Assembly (NCBI GenBank): GCA_963734275.1
Contig: CAVTGO010000004.1
Span: forward strand, 1 to 22,253
Length of the DNA: 22,253 nt
Direction: 5' to 3'
From: CAVTGO01 sp963734275
Lineage (GTDB): Bacteria > Actinomycetota > UBA4738 > HRBIN12
Shown: one piece after another, positions 1 to 8,039 of the stretch
How positions within the stretch are numbered: the stretch's first letter is position 1
Layout: each line of letters starts with the position of its first letter
Notes under the pieces: model-generated
What the model saw: the letters and a program-made list of their open reading frames with translations, nothing else
Databases searched by the model: none
Told to the model about the DNA's origin: nothing
Position numbers and translations under genes: made by a program

Positions 1-2
1 AA

Positions 3-308
3 ATTAGGGCGCGCCGCGCTCTCGCTGAGCTTGCTGCCAAGAATGGCAACGTCGTTGAGATGCGGAAGCAGGTCGACAAGGCTCTTGAATTGGCGGATCC
101 ACCGGCCGACCTCGTCGGAGGCCAGGTCTTGCGGAACTCCAGGAGTTTCACCGGTTCTTTTGCTGTGTACTCTGCGCTCTGGGCGAAGAATGTTGCTGGA
201 GGGGCTGGGCCTGAGGCGTGTGCCGCCGCAGAAGATTACTTTGCGATCCTGTTCGGACAGGACGATTGCCAACTATGCCGCCTCAAAGAGTTTGGAGGTG
301 AGTCGTAG
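3..308 (+). CDS. C-terminal part of an unknown protein (cut by window edge)
   Basis: The frame is open from the first bases and ends at a stop at 306-308, giving about 101 residues, so the true start lies upstream; the ATG at 60 is internal to this open frame. The first part is an amphipathic Ala/Leu/Lys-rich helix-like segment, followed by a Gly/Ala-rich stretch and a C-terminal segment with two close cysteines (CQLC, near the end). I do not recognise a family. Base composition is lower in GC than the rest of the window. It could be a chance open frame, but the helical character and continuity to the window edge favour a real gene end. Confidence 0.4.
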   Translation: MRARRALAELAAKNGNVVEMRKQVDKALELADPPADLVGGQVLRNSRSFTGSFAVYSALWAKNVAGGAGPEACAAAEDYFAILFGQDDCQLCRLKEFGGES

Positions 309-1061
309 AGCGTACAGACTGGGCGCTCGCGCCGAATGCCGCCGCTGTGGTCTGCACCCACAGGAAGACTTACATCTAAGAACTTTCACAGCGGCCTGGT
401 TGAACAATCCCGATAGAAAATAGAGTGCTCATGTACCAAATTTAGCGATCGATAGCTGTTCCAGACAGGGGCGAATTCGTGTCGGAGTGCGTTTTCTTTA
501 GGTCAAGCTGACCGGCAGAGGTAGCCCTATTGCGCGCATCGTTGGGACATATTTGTGTTGCGGTTTATCTTGTCGAGGATGTCGTCGGCGATTTGGTCTA
601 TATTAACAAATGTTCTTGATTGTTCGGCCAGGCGATGAAGGCTCGGATCTTGGCCCGCTCCAGCTCGGCCACCCCCGACGGCGCATCGCTTCGACTCGCC
701 CGGCTTGAACAGCTGCTCTAGATACATCCGGACCGCCCGCTCCCGGAACATGTGTGCATCCTCCTGTGTGGGTCAACACCCTCCGGAATCTCGAGCGCGG
801 TTCACCCGAGTACGTCATGACGATGCGTGCGACCAGAGGTGCTGCCGATCCTGCGCGACGCCTGCGTACCAAGTGAGTAACATCTCATCAGCCGACAAGT
901 GCACCAAGATGGACAGTCCCGGACGTTCGTACGCGGTCGTCCGCACTCAACAGGGAGGTGGGTCATCCCTGATAAGGCAAGGTGAGTGGTTCAACTGTGC
1001 TGAGCCGACCTGGGTGCCTAACTGGGTGATGATCAGACATCCGACATCCGACGATCCGTGC
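309..1061. other. 753-base stretch without a recognisable gene, lower GC
   Basis: This interval has visibly more A+T than the rest, especially 400-620 (for example around 590-625). The only longer frames, such as a 74-codon minus-strand frame at 527-751, match no family I know. A minus-strand reading around 600-690 in another frame gives an AELERAKIRAF-like helix, which may be the eroded end of some gene. A small tandem repeat (ACATCCG twice) lies near 1038-1051. I see no convincing promoter, RNA gene or terminator. Confidence 0.4.
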
Positions 1062-2033
1062 TTAGATGCTGGTCGAGGGCAGGGGACCGCGTTCGAGGAT
1101 TTCGGCGAGGAGCTCGGCGGTGGCGGTGAGATGTTCCTGGTTCCAGGTCCATATGCTCCACCCCAGGTGGGTGAAGCCGATCTGCAGCTCGTAGCAGTGG
1201 TGGCGTACGGCGGCGTCGACGAGGGCGCCCTGGTCGGCTCGTAATCCTGGGTCCTGCAGCAGTCCGGACAGCGGGTCGGTGGTGGCGGCGGCGATCCCTG
1301 GGTAGAACACGGGCCCCCAGACACTGCACCAGGCGGCGTCGTAGAGGAAGTCACCGCGTAGCGAATGCTTCCAGGAAATCACCGCCTGAACCCGGCGACA
1401 GTCCGGACTCACCAGCACGTTGCCGTGCAGGAGATCACCGTGTATGAGATCGCGGCGCTCGGGGCAGGCCGCGACCAGCGTCCTCACCCGGTCGCAGACC
1501 GCCGTGGAGAGGGCCCTGAGCTTGGGGTCGGCGTCCAGGGCGGCGCGCCATCCGTACGCCCGATTCCCCGGATCGTCCACCAGTCTGGCGAGGATGAGTT
1601 CCCGCCAACTGCGGACCGGCGCGCCCGCCGGGTGCCACATCACCGGGGTACCGGGGGATGCGGGTACCCGGTAAAGCGCGACGAGCAGGCGGGTGAGGGT
1701 GGGGGCGACGGCATCGGCGCGCTCGACCGGTGTGTCCTCCAGGAACTGCCCGTGATGACGTACCGAGATGGCGTAGGCCAGTCCGGTCGGTGTGGTCCCC
1801 ACCTCCCTGACCTGCGGTACCGGTAGATCCGGTCCGCTGAAGGCCATAGCCATCCGGTCGGTCTCGTACCAGGAACGTTCAGGACCGAAGCGGATCACCA
1901 ACTCTTCCTCGCCCGCTCGATAGGCCCATGCCGATGACCACGCCCCGCCGGTAAGGGGTTCCAGGTCGCTGGCAGTGCCGCCGGAGTGCTGGGCGAGGAA
2001 TGCGGCGACCTCTTCGTGCCTGGGCCGTTGCAT
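1062..2033 (-). CDS. Aminoglycoside phosphotransferase (APH)-family kinase-like protein
   Basis: A 323-residue protein of the APH/choline-kinase fold, a family that phosphorylates small hydroxylated molecules, including antibiotics, with ATP. The nucleotide-binding start is GGAWSSAWAYRAGEEELVIRFG, seen here as a Gly-rich loop followed by ELVIRFG near residue 45. The catalytic loop HGDLLHGN is intact at about residues 212-219. The second acidic motif, normally (I/V)DW, reads VISWKHSLRGD: the metal-binding Asp is Ser. The rest of that block (GDFLYDAAW) is conserved. The start is ATG at 2033, because family similarity begins there (MQRPRHEEVAAFL); the longer open frame upstream to 2336 has no similarity, and the Shine-Dalgarno sequence is weak. 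The substrate cannot be told. The Asp-to-Ser change may mean altered or lost kinase activity. Confidence 0.82.
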   Translation of the reverse strand: MQRPRHEEVAAFLAQHSGGTASDLEPLTGGAWSSAWAYRAGEEELVIRFGPERSWYETDRMAMAFSGPDLPVPQVREVGTTPTGLAYAISVRHHGQFLEDTPVERADAVAPTLTRLLVALYRVPASPGTPVMWHPAGAPVRSWRELILARLVDDPGNRAYGWRAALDADPKLRALSTAVCDRVRTLVAACPERRDLIHGDLLHGNVLVSPDCRRVQAVISWKHSLRGDFLYDAAWCSVWGPVFYPGIAAATTDPLSGLLQDPGLRADQGALVDAAVRHHCYELQIGFTHLGWSIWTWNQEHLTATAELLAEILERGPLPSTSI

Positions 2034-2293
2034 CCCGCCAGTATCCGCCCGGGCGGTGAACAGAAAGTCACGCGGACACCCGGTGACGGGAGCCACCCGA
2101 GCCGTGCTAGGCGGAGTAGTTGTTCTCCGGCAGGTGGGTGACGCATCGGCGCGATCCACCGGAAGTTGCGCCCGAGAGGCGTCTTGCACCAGCAGTCGGC
2201 TAGGCAGGCGCAGGTTCGCCTTCGCTCTATGAGGGCATTGACGCCAGCCAGGGCGACGATAGATCCGCCAGCAACGAGCAACCATCGGCTCAT
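1895..2293 (-). CDS. Small Cys-rich membrane-anchored protein (3' end uncertain)
   Basis: Starting at ATG 2293, the first ~20 residues form a hydrophobic segment (LLVAGGSIVALAGVNAL) followed by ERRR, then a cysteine cluster CACLADCWCKTPLGRNFRW. This pattern, one helix plus a CxCxxxCxC motif, resembles small uncharacterised actinobacterial proteins. Only about the first 60 residues look coding. The frame stays open to 1895, but the last 139 bases lie inside the APH-like gene and read as low-complexity Pro/Ser/Gly. A shift near 2145 would give a stop at 2107-2109 and a protein of about 62 residues, which I think more likely. No function is known to me; metal binding by the Cys cluster is only a guess. 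Confidence 0.5.
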   Translation of the reverse strand: MSRWLLVAGGSIVALAGVNALIERRRTCACLADCWCKTPLGRNFRWIAPMRHPPAGEQLLRLARLGWLPSPGVRVTFCSPPGRILAGCNGPGTKRSPHSSPSTPAALPATWNPLPAGRGHRHGPIERARKSW

Positions 2294-2340
2294 GCACCGA
2301 CGGTACTCGGGCTGGACCTGATAAGGCAGACGTCACTCGG

Positions 2341-2875
2341 TCAATCGATCAGCCTGGCATGGAACAGCACGTGCGGACGCAGGGGGAGACTAGGGGCGAT
2401 GTCTGGATGCTCAAACGTCTTGTGCATGCTCAGTCCGAGCCGCTGCATGACCGCCTGCGAACGGGTGTTGAGCACGGCCGTGAAGGACCAGATGTCCCGC
2501 AGCCCGGCCTTCCGGGCGATCGCGAGCGCGGCGTTCCCGGCTTCAGTGGCGTAACCGTGGCCCCAGGCGGGCCGCGCAGTCGCCAGCCCACCTCCACGCC
2601 TGTTACGCCGATCTTCGGGGGCACCGGGTTGAGGCCGGCCATCCCTAGCAAGACATGATCATCAACGCGCTCGACCGCCCACAATCCGTACCCCTGCAAC
2701 TCGAACTCCGCCTCCCACCCCGCGATCCCGCGTTCGGTCTCGGCACGATCTGGTCGGGTAACGAAGTACTGCATGACCTCCGGGTCGGCGTTCAGGGCAG
2801 CAAACGGGTCGACGTCACTTGCGCGCCAGCGGCGCATAGAAGACGTTCGGTCTGCACCTCGTCAAACCGCTTCAC
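2341..2875 (-). CDS. GNAT N-acetyltransferase, RimJ/RimL-like (two frameshifts)
   Basis: Three frames together give a full-length acetyltransferase of about 178 residues. GTG 2875 starts VKRFDEVQTERLL; a one-base shift at about 2838 leads to MRRWRASDVDPFAALNADPE, continuing through GLWAVERVDDHVLLGMAGL to EVGWRL; a second one-base shift at about 2571-2578 leads to RPAWGHGYATEAGNAALAI, the acetyl-CoA binding block, and then to the C-terminal motif NTRSQAVMQRLGLSMHKTF and the stop at 2341. This is the standard RimJ/RimL-like order, a family that acetylates N-terminal or small-molecule amines using acetyl-CoA. Both shifts fit one missing base. If the shifts are real, the gene is dead; conservation on both sides of each favours sequence error. 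It lies 49 bases downstream of the WD40 fragment on the same strand. Confidence 0.78.
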
Positions 2876-2924
2876 GGCGCGACACTATCCGCGATCGGAG
2901 AAGCGACTGTCAGTCTGGTGGGGT

Positions 2925-3726
2925 TCAGGCGCAAGCGGGGGCGTACGCCCGGCCGGGAAGGACCTCTTCGCATTCCTCTGGGGTCAGAGTCCTGCCGGCT
3001 ACGCGGCAGGCCCTGGCCAGCCACTCCGCGGGATCGATCACGAACGCTCTGAGCACTGGGCCGCTGGTCACGACGAGGCGCCCGTCCGGGGCGAACCGGG
3101 CGCGCGCGTCCAAGGCGTCCACATCGAGTGGCAGGGGCCCGGCCACCTGCCGAAAGGTCCGCGCGTCCCAGACGGTCACGGCGGGAGGAAATCCGCTGAC
3201 CGCCACGTAGCGCCCGTCGGGGCTGATCGATACGTTGATCGCAGCGCCCGAGTTCGCCTGAGGGGTGGCGCGAGGGCGTGCCCGTCAGTGGCGTCGAGGA
3301 TCCGCAGCGTCCCGTCGACCATGGCGAGAGCGAGGTGGCGGCCAGTGGGATCTGCGGTCACCTCGCCGACTTCGGTGTCCTGGCCGAACGGGATCCGCAG
3401 CCTCACCTGACCGGTGACGGCATCCAGCACGAGCAGGTCGTTCCCGGACTGTGGTAGGGCTCGCGAGACGAGCAGCGATCCCCGTCGGCCGACCAGCCCT
3501 GGACCCGAATGAACTGGTCCGTGTCCGGGCTGGAGGCCAGCGGCAGTCGAGCGAGAACGGTGCGCGTGGCGACGTCGAAGACAATCGGCCCGTCGCGGTC
3601 GCGGATGGTCGCCGCCCGTGTTCCGTCCGGCGAGACCCAGGTGTCCGGAGCGTAGGTGATGCCATCGGTCGCGGGCAGATCCACCGAGCCGAGCATGGTG
3701 CGCGTGCGCGCGTCCCAGACGGCGGT
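2925..3726 (-). pseudogene. C-terminal WD40 propeller of an nSTAND-type protein, 5'-truncated and frameshifted
   Basis: Repeated WD40 units are visible: GTAVWDARTRTMLGSV, VSPDGTRAATIRDRDGPIVFD, GNDLLVLDAVTGQ, ADPTGRHLALAMVDGTLRILD and SISPDGRYVAVSG with VTVWDARTF. The C-terminus (IDPAEWLARACRVAGRTLTPEE ending in a GRAYAPAC-like tail) is the hallmark end of actinobacterial BTAD/nSTAND ATPases with WD40 propellers. Reading requires shifts at about 3480-3483 (run of four C where five would restore frame) and about 3257. Family members are usually many hundreds of residues with an N-terminal ATPase; here similarity stops abruptly at about 3726, exactly where a plus-strand gene fragment begins, so the 5' part is missing. 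Not expected to be functional as it stands. Confidence 0.72.
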
Positions 3727-4044
3727 TCCCTTCTTCGTCCTGACGCACGAGCCGCCGGACCCGCCGGACCCTGGGATCACGTTCCTCAGCGGCGACATCG
3801 GGGAAGCGGTCGCCACGGCACTGGCCGCTGCGGGCGGGAAGAACCTGGAGATCCTCGGCGCCGACGTGGCCGGTCAGTGCCTGCGGCGGGGGCTCGTGGA
3901 CGAGATCTTGGTGTACGTGATGCCGGTTCTGCTGGGCGACGGTACCCGCTTCTCCCCCCGGGCCTCCCCAGGATCGACCTGGAACCGGTCAGTAGCACGC
4001 GGTCGCGAGACGTCACTATCCTCCGGTTCCACGTCCGCACGTAG
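3725..4044 (+). pseudogene. C-terminal fragment of a dihydrofolate reductase / RibD-C family protein
   Basis: Similarity starts at VPFFVLTHEPP (3725) and includes ITFLSGDIGEAVATALAAAGG, LEILGADVAGQCLRRGLVDE and ILVYVMPVLLGDGTRF. These are the NADPH-binding and C-terminal strands of the RibD C-terminal/DHFR-like family. The run of six C at 3954-3959 is one short: with seven, the frame continues as FSPPGLPRIDLEPVSSTRSRD to RFHVRT and the stop at 4042-4044. The N-terminal half of the domain, about 80 residues including the nucleotide-binding start, is absent, because the sequence upstream of 3725 is the antisense of the WD40 gene. There is no start codon or ribosome site of its own. This is a remnant or one half of a rearrangement or assembly junction. 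Confidence 0.75.
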
Positions 4045-4162
4045 TACCGGGCGCAGCTTCGCCCTCAAGCAGGTGCGCGCCGCTCGGTCGGTTGTTGGTT
4101 GGTGGTGGTGGTGGGGTGTTCTCAAAACGCCCTGACCACACGGAATGGGCGTCGTTCTGGCG

Positions 4163-4196
4163 AGTACCCACAGGTTAAGGAAGGTAGTACCCACAG
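4163..4196. repeat. 11-base direct repeat AGTACCCACAG, two copies
   Basis: Two identical copies of AGTACCCACAG at 4163-4173 and 4186-4196, 23 bases start to start. They lie in the 164-base gap between the convergent ends of the DHFR-like fragment and the DUF2007 gene. The gap also holds a GT-rich run (4090-4118). The role is unknown; no hairpin terminator is evident. Confidence 0.5.
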
Positions 4197-4208
4197 CAGG
4201 TCAGACGC

Positions 4209-4472
4209 CTAGCTGTCTCCTTCGGGTTTCGACTCGCCCCCGGCTTCTGGATCGGACTCTTCGTACGTCCCGCTCTCGATCTGCTCGAGGATCCGGCGCG
4301 ACTGCGTCTCGAAACTCGCAGGAACGAACAGCTCGGCGGGGCCCACGGGGTACGGCCCTTCATGCTCTCCCTCGAGTTGGACGGGGATCCCCTCCGCCTC
4401 GAGGCGACCCTTCACGATCTCGCCCTGGAGCCACGAGTGCGTTGCGAACACTCGAACGAAGCCCGCCCCCAT
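4209..4472 (-). CDS. DUF2007 family small protein
   Basis: An 87-residue protein matching the DUF2007 pattern (putative signal-transducing proteins): VRVFATHSWLQGEIVKGRLE, a short exposed helix, then GIPVQLEGEH, VGPAELFVPASFETQSRRIL. The C-terminal ~20 residues are an acidic Glu/Ser/Gly tail. I chose ATG 4472 because AGGGG lies four bases upstream; a TTG at 4484 would overlap the preceding stop. The gap to the upstream DUF5709-like gene is 8 bases, so the two are almost surely cotranscribed. DUF2007 domains often accompany other enzymes and their role is unproven. It is the last gene of the long minus-strand run. Confidence 0.8.
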   Translation of the reverse strand: MGAGFVRVFATHSWLQGEIVKGRLEAEGIPVQLEGEHEGPYPVGPAELFVPASFETQSRRILEQIESGTYEESDPEAGGESKPEGDS

Positions 4473-4480
4473 CCGTCCCC

Positions 4481-4843
4481 TCAACTCTCCTCGGCCGGGT
4501 GTGGATCGGCGTGATCAGTGGCGCCCGGCGCCTCGTCGCGAACTGAGAGCGCCACTTCCTCCGGTGACGCGAAGTCGTCGTGCTCGACCGAGCCTTCCGC
4601 GACCAGGTTGCCCTCCTCGTCTGGGACGCCGTCGTCGACGACGCCGAGCGCCTCCTCGGTGGTCCGCCCCTCGGGTCGCTCGCGGGCGAGCGCCTCGTCT
4701 AGGCCCTGACCGGCGATCGCCTCCTCCGGGGTCGTCCCGCGCAGCTCGGCGCCGAACGCATGGTCGGCGCGCATGATCTCCGCCTCGAGCTCGCTTCCGT
4801 CGTCCCCGTCCCAGGGGTCGTCTGAATCGATCCGCTCTGTCAT
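4481..4843 (-). CDS. Small acidic protein, DUF5709-like
   Basis: A 120-residue, strongly acidic soluble protein without membrane segments. Features resembling actinobacterial DUF5709 proteins are GQGLDEALARERPEG, then a VVDDGVPDEEGNLVAEGS segment and an FASPEEVALSV segment near the C-terminus. The start is ATG 4843 with a strong GGAGG eight bases upstream (gap bases GTGTGGCG); the frame is open further to 4873 but that adds only residues in the ribosome site. It is 8 bases from the DUF2007 gene and 29 from the thioredoxin-fold gene. Function unknown. The acidic composition suggests a soluble cytoplasmic accessory protein, which is inference only. Confidence 0.65.
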   Translation of the reverse strand: MTERIDSDDPWDGDDGSELEAEIMRADHAFGAELRGTTPEEAIAGQGLDEALARERPEGRTTEEALGVVDDGVPDEEGNLVAEGSVEHDDFASPEEVALSVRDEAPGATDHADPHPAEES

Positions 4844-4872
4844 CGCCACACCTCCTCGGCGGGATGTTCGCA

Positions 4873-5868
4873 TCAGCCGAACGTGAACGCGAACGCGGCC
4901 GCGCTCGGATCGAGGAACTCGATCGCGAACACACGGTCGACGATCTCGCCCGGCTGCCGGACCAGCTGATACATCCGCGGCTGATCGAGGGCGCCGTCCC
5001 CGGAATCCTCGATGTCGCTGCCGGCTGCGGCGGCCGGCGGCTCCCCGTCAATCGAGACGCGGAACCGCACCGACCCACCCGGAGCAGCCGGTCCCATCAC
5101 CAGATGGACGTCGCGCGCGTGGAAGGCGAGCTCGATCCGGCCGTTCGGCTCGTTCGAGACCACGCGCTCCGCCTCGGCCGTCCAGTCGCCGGTGAGCGAC
5201 CAGTGGTTCAGCTCCAGGCGTTGTGGAGCCTCGTACACGTGTCGGGCATCGCGGGCCATTTTGCCGGGTGAGGCGAAGTCCCGGGTCCGCTCGGAGCCGA
5301 GGTACGTCTCGGCCGAGCGCAGTTCGTCCCAGGCGGCCTCGGCCTCCGGGCCCGCCCCGCTCACGGGCGCGAGAGCGGCCCCGACGTCGGTCGCTCCGGC
5401 CTCGGCCAGCAGATCCTGGATCACGACCTCCGAGCGTTCGTAGTCGCCTTCGCCGAACCGGTGGTGGCGGATCCGTCCCTCGGCGTCCACGAAGTAGAGC
5501 GCCGGCCAGTACCGGTTGGCGAACGCGTCCCAGACCGCGTAGTCGTTGTCGAGCGCGATCGGGTAGTCCACGTCCATGCCGGCCAGCGCCCGGCGGACGT
5601 TCTCGACGTCGTGCTCGAACGAGAACTCCGGCGTGTGGACGCCGATCGTGACGAGACCATGTTCGGCGTACTTCCTCGCCCAGGCCCGCACGTACGGGAG
5701 CTGCCGGAGCCAGTTGATGCACGTGTAGGTGCAGAAGTCGACGACGACCACCCTCCCACGCAGGTCCGCGGGCTCCAGCGGCGACGAGTTGAGCCAGCCG
5801 GTCGCGCCGTCGAACGACGGGACGTGCCCCTCGCTCGAGGACGGAACCGTCGGACGGGTGATATCCAT
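4873..5868 (-). CDS. Thioredoxin-fold protein, DipZ-C-terminal type, with CINW motif
   Basis: A 331-residue protein with a TlpA/redoxin-like domain at about 15-165 followed by a C-terminal beta domain resembling the region after the thioredoxin fold of mycobacterial DipZ (MARDARHVYEAPQRLELNHW). Clear landmarks: WLNSSPLEPADLRGRVVVVD, FCTYTCINWLRQLPYVRAW, VTIGVHTPEFSFEHDVENV, DYPIALDNDYAVWDAFANRY, RIRHHRFGEGDYERSE. The usual CxxC is CINW: the resolving Cys is Trp, although an extra Cys lies four residues before the first. I recall CINW in other members of this soluble branch, so it need not be damage. No signal peptide or membrane segment is evident. Start ATG 5868 has GGAGG 14 bases upstream; ATG 5892, overlapping the epoxide hydrolase stop as ATGA, is the alternative. 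A thiol-dependent redox role is expected but unproven. Confidence 0.82.
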   Translation of the reverse strand: MDITRPTVPSSSEGHVPSFDGATGWLNSSPLEPADLRGRVVVVDFCTYTCINWLRQLPYVRAWARKYAEHGLVTIGVHTPEFSFEHDVENVRRALAGMDVDYPIALDNDYAVWDAFANRYWPALYFVDAEGRIRHHRFGEGDYERSEVVIQDLLAEAGATDVGAALAPVSGAGPEAEAAWDELRSAETYLGSERTRDFASPGKMARDARHVYEAPQRLELNHWSLTGDWTAEAERVVSNEPNGRIELAFHARDVHLVMGPAAPGGSVRFRVSIDGEPPAAAAGSDIEDSGDGALDQPRMYQLVRQPGEIVDRVFAIEFLDPSAAAFAFTFG

Positions 5869-5888
5869 GCGGGTCGAACGCACCTCCT

Positions 5889-7068
5889 TCATCGCAGGGA
5901 CCGGAACGTGGTTCGGACCTCCTCGGAGAAGGACCCTGGCTGCTCCCAGGCGGCGAAGTGCCCGCCCTTCGGGAGCCGGTTGAAGTGGATCAGGTTGGGA
6001 TAGGCCTTCTCCGCCCAGCTCCGCGGAGCCGTGTAGATCTCGTCGGGGTACGCGCTGACGCCGACCGGGAGGGCGACACCTTTCGGAGCGAAGAACGCGA
6101 GCTTGCTCTCCCAATACAGACGAGCCGACGAGATGGCCGTGGTCGTCAACCAGTAGAGGGTCGCGTTGTCGAGGATGTCGTCCTTCGTCAGACCCTCGGA
6201 CTCCTCCGTCGATGACGCGAGCGATCAGCGAGAGGCTGCGTGCGTCGTGGTCCAGCATCCAGGCGGCCAGACCCACGGGCGAATCCTCGAGCGCGTACAG
6301 CGTCTGCGGGCGGTTCCCCATCTCCTGAGCGTATGCCAGCCCGTGCTTGTAGAAGAAGTCGAGCTGATCCCACGCGTACCGCTCTTCCTCCGACAGGCCG
6401 GCGGGCGCGGGCTCGGCGAGCCCGAGCGCGTTCGCGATCTCGGACGGGATCGTCGCCGGCATGTTCGTGTGGATCCCGAGCAAGCCCGGCGGCTCCAACA
6501 GCGCCATCTGCTCGGTGACGGCGTTCCCCCAGTCGCCGCCCTGCGCCACGTAACGGGTGTATCCCAGCCGACCCATCAGCTCGATCCAGGCACGCGCGAT
6601 CCGGATCGGGTCCCACCCCGTTGTGGTCGGCTTGCCCGAGAACCCGTGACCCGGCAACGACGGGATCACGAGGTCGAAAGCGTCCTCCGCACTCGCGCCG
6701 TGCGTCGCCGGGTCGGTGAGCGGCCCGATGATCTTGAGCTGCTCGATGATCGAGCCGGGCCACCCGTGGGTCACGATCATCGGGAGCGCGCCCTGATGCC
6801 GCGAGCGAACGTGGATGAAGTGGATGTCCACGCCGTCGATCTCAGTGGTGAACTGGGGCAGCGCCTGGAGCCTGGCCTCCACGCCTCGCCAGTCGTATCC
6901 GGTCGCCCAGTGCCGAGCGAGCTCCCGCATCGTCTCGAGTCGCACGCCCTGGGACTCATCCGGGACGGTCTCGCGGTCCGGCCAACGCATCCCCTCGATG
7001 CGTCGCCGGAGATCGTCGAGGGCCTCCTGCGGGACGTCGACCTGGAAGTCGCGGATCTCGTCGTTCAT
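5889..7068 (-). CDS. Epoxide hydrolase, EHN-type alpha/beta hydrolase (one frameshift)
   Basis: About 392 residues once one shift is bridged. The N-terminal EHN domain is clear (FQVDVPQEALDDLRRRIEGM), followed by the alpha/beta-hydrolase core: oxyanion motif HGWPGS, SLPGHGFSGKP, nucleophile Asp in GGDWGNAV, then the lid, and catalytic His in LPKGGHFAAWEQP near the end. The frame changes at a run of three C (6193-6195 on the plus strand), where one extra base would explain the switch from IARVIDGGVRG to LTKDDILDNATLYW. Start ATG 7068 has GGAGGGGG about nine bases upstream. The family opens epoxides to diols by an alkyl-enzyme ester on Asp; the substrate is unknown. Two relatives lie just upstream, suggesting a shared pathway. 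Confidence 0.88.
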
Positions 7069-7103
7069 CTTCTTCCCCCTCCTTCGTTCTCGATCGCGTG
7101 CTC

Positions 7104-8033
7104 TTACACCTCGAGGACCGCATCCGCGAAGGCCTGCGGTGCCTCGTGCGGCAGGTTGTGCCCGATACCGCCGGAGATCGTCCGATGCTCGTATCTGCCG
7201 GAGAACTTCGTGGCGTACGCGCTGGGCTCGGGATGTGGGGCGCCGTTCGCGTCCCCTTCCAGCGTGATCGTCGGCACGGTGATCACGGGCCCCTCGGCCA
7301 GGCGGCGTTCGAGGTCGTCGAACCGTCGCTCGCCTCGGGCGACCCCGAGCCGCCACCGGTAGTTGTGGATCACGATGTCGACGTGGTCAGGGTTGTCGAG
7401 GGCCGCGGCGCTCCGCTCGAACGTGGCGTCGTCGAAGTCCCACTCCGGTGATGCGGTCTGCCAGATCAGCTTCGCGAACTCCCGCCGGTACCGCTCGTAG
7501 CCGGCTCGACCGCGCTCGGTCGCGAAGTAGAACTGGTACCACCAGGCGCGCTCGGCATCTGGCGGGAGCGGCGCCTTGTTGACCTCCCGGTCGCCGATCA
7601 GGTAGCCGCTCACGGAGACCAGACCCTCGACGCGCTCGGGCCACAGCGCCGCCACGACGTTCGCGCTCCGGGCTCCCCAGTCGAAGCCCGCGACGATCGC
7701 GGAGCCGATCCCGAGCGCATCCATCAGGGCGATCGCATCCACCGCCAGCGCCGCCTGCTGGCCGTTCCTGAGCGTGTCGTCCGAGAGGAAGCGGGTCGTG
7801 CCGTACCCACGCAGGTACGGCACGACCACGCGGTATCCGGCCGAGACCAGGATCGGGGTGACCTCGGCGTAGCTGTGGATGTCGTACGGCCACCCGTGGA
7901 GCAGCAGCACCGCCGTGCCCCCGGGGGGGCCAGCATCGACGTAGCCCACGCTGAGGTCGCCCGCGTCGACCTGCTTCAGCTCGCCGAAGGGAAGGCGGAT
8001 CCCCTCCTGCGCGGTCGTGGTCTGGGTCTCCAT
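7104..8033 (-). CDS. Alpha/beta hydrolase, epoxide hydrolase/haloalkane dehalogenase-like
   Basis: An intact 309-residue alpha/beta-hydrolase. The motifs are VLLLHGWPYDIHSY (oxyanion hole), VPYLRGYGTTRF, nucleophile elbow GFDWGARSANVV with Asp as nucleophile, a lid containing AWWYQFYFATERGRAGYERY, and catalytic His in GGIGHNLPHEAP at the C-terminus. An Asp nucleophile with HGWP places it with soluble epoxide hydrolases and dehalogenases rather than esterases. Start ATG 8033, only 6 bases after the stop of the upstream hydrolase, with a weak ribosome site; it is likely translationally coupled. There is no signal peptide, so it is probably cytoplasmic. Substrate unknown. The gene is undisturbed by frameshifts, unlike many neighbours. 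Confidence 0.88.
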   Translation of the reverse strand: METQTTTAQEGIRLPFGELKQVDAGDLSVGYVDAGPPGGTAVLLLHGWPYDIHSYAEVTPILVSAGYRVVVPYLRGYGTTRFLSDDTLRNGQQAALAVDAIALMDALGIGSAIVAGFDWGARSANVVAALWPERVEGLVSVSGYLIGDREVNKAPLPPDAERAWWYQFYFATERGRAGYERYRREFAKLIWQTASPEWDFDDATFERSAAALDNPDHVDIVIHNYRWRLGVARGERRFDDLERRLAEGPVITVPTITLEGDANGAPHPEPSAYATKFSGRYEHRTISGGIGHNLPHEAPQAFADAVLEV

Positions 8034-8039
8034 CGTCGC

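Noticed and set aside
4085..4120. GT-rich run as a terminator or microsatellite
   Set aside because: No paired stem with a T-run and only a few irregular GGT units.
4873..7356. A single 827-residue fusion of epoxide hydrolase and thioredoxin-fold protein
   Set aside because: The fused frame exists only because of the shift near 6194; the hydrolase C-terminus with its catalytic His is in another frame ending at 5889, and the second gene has its own ribosome site.
6166..7362. Plus-strand 398-codon frame opposite the epoxide hydrolase
   Set aside because: Antisense shadow; no motif, while the other strand has HGWPGS, GGDWG and GGHFAA in order.
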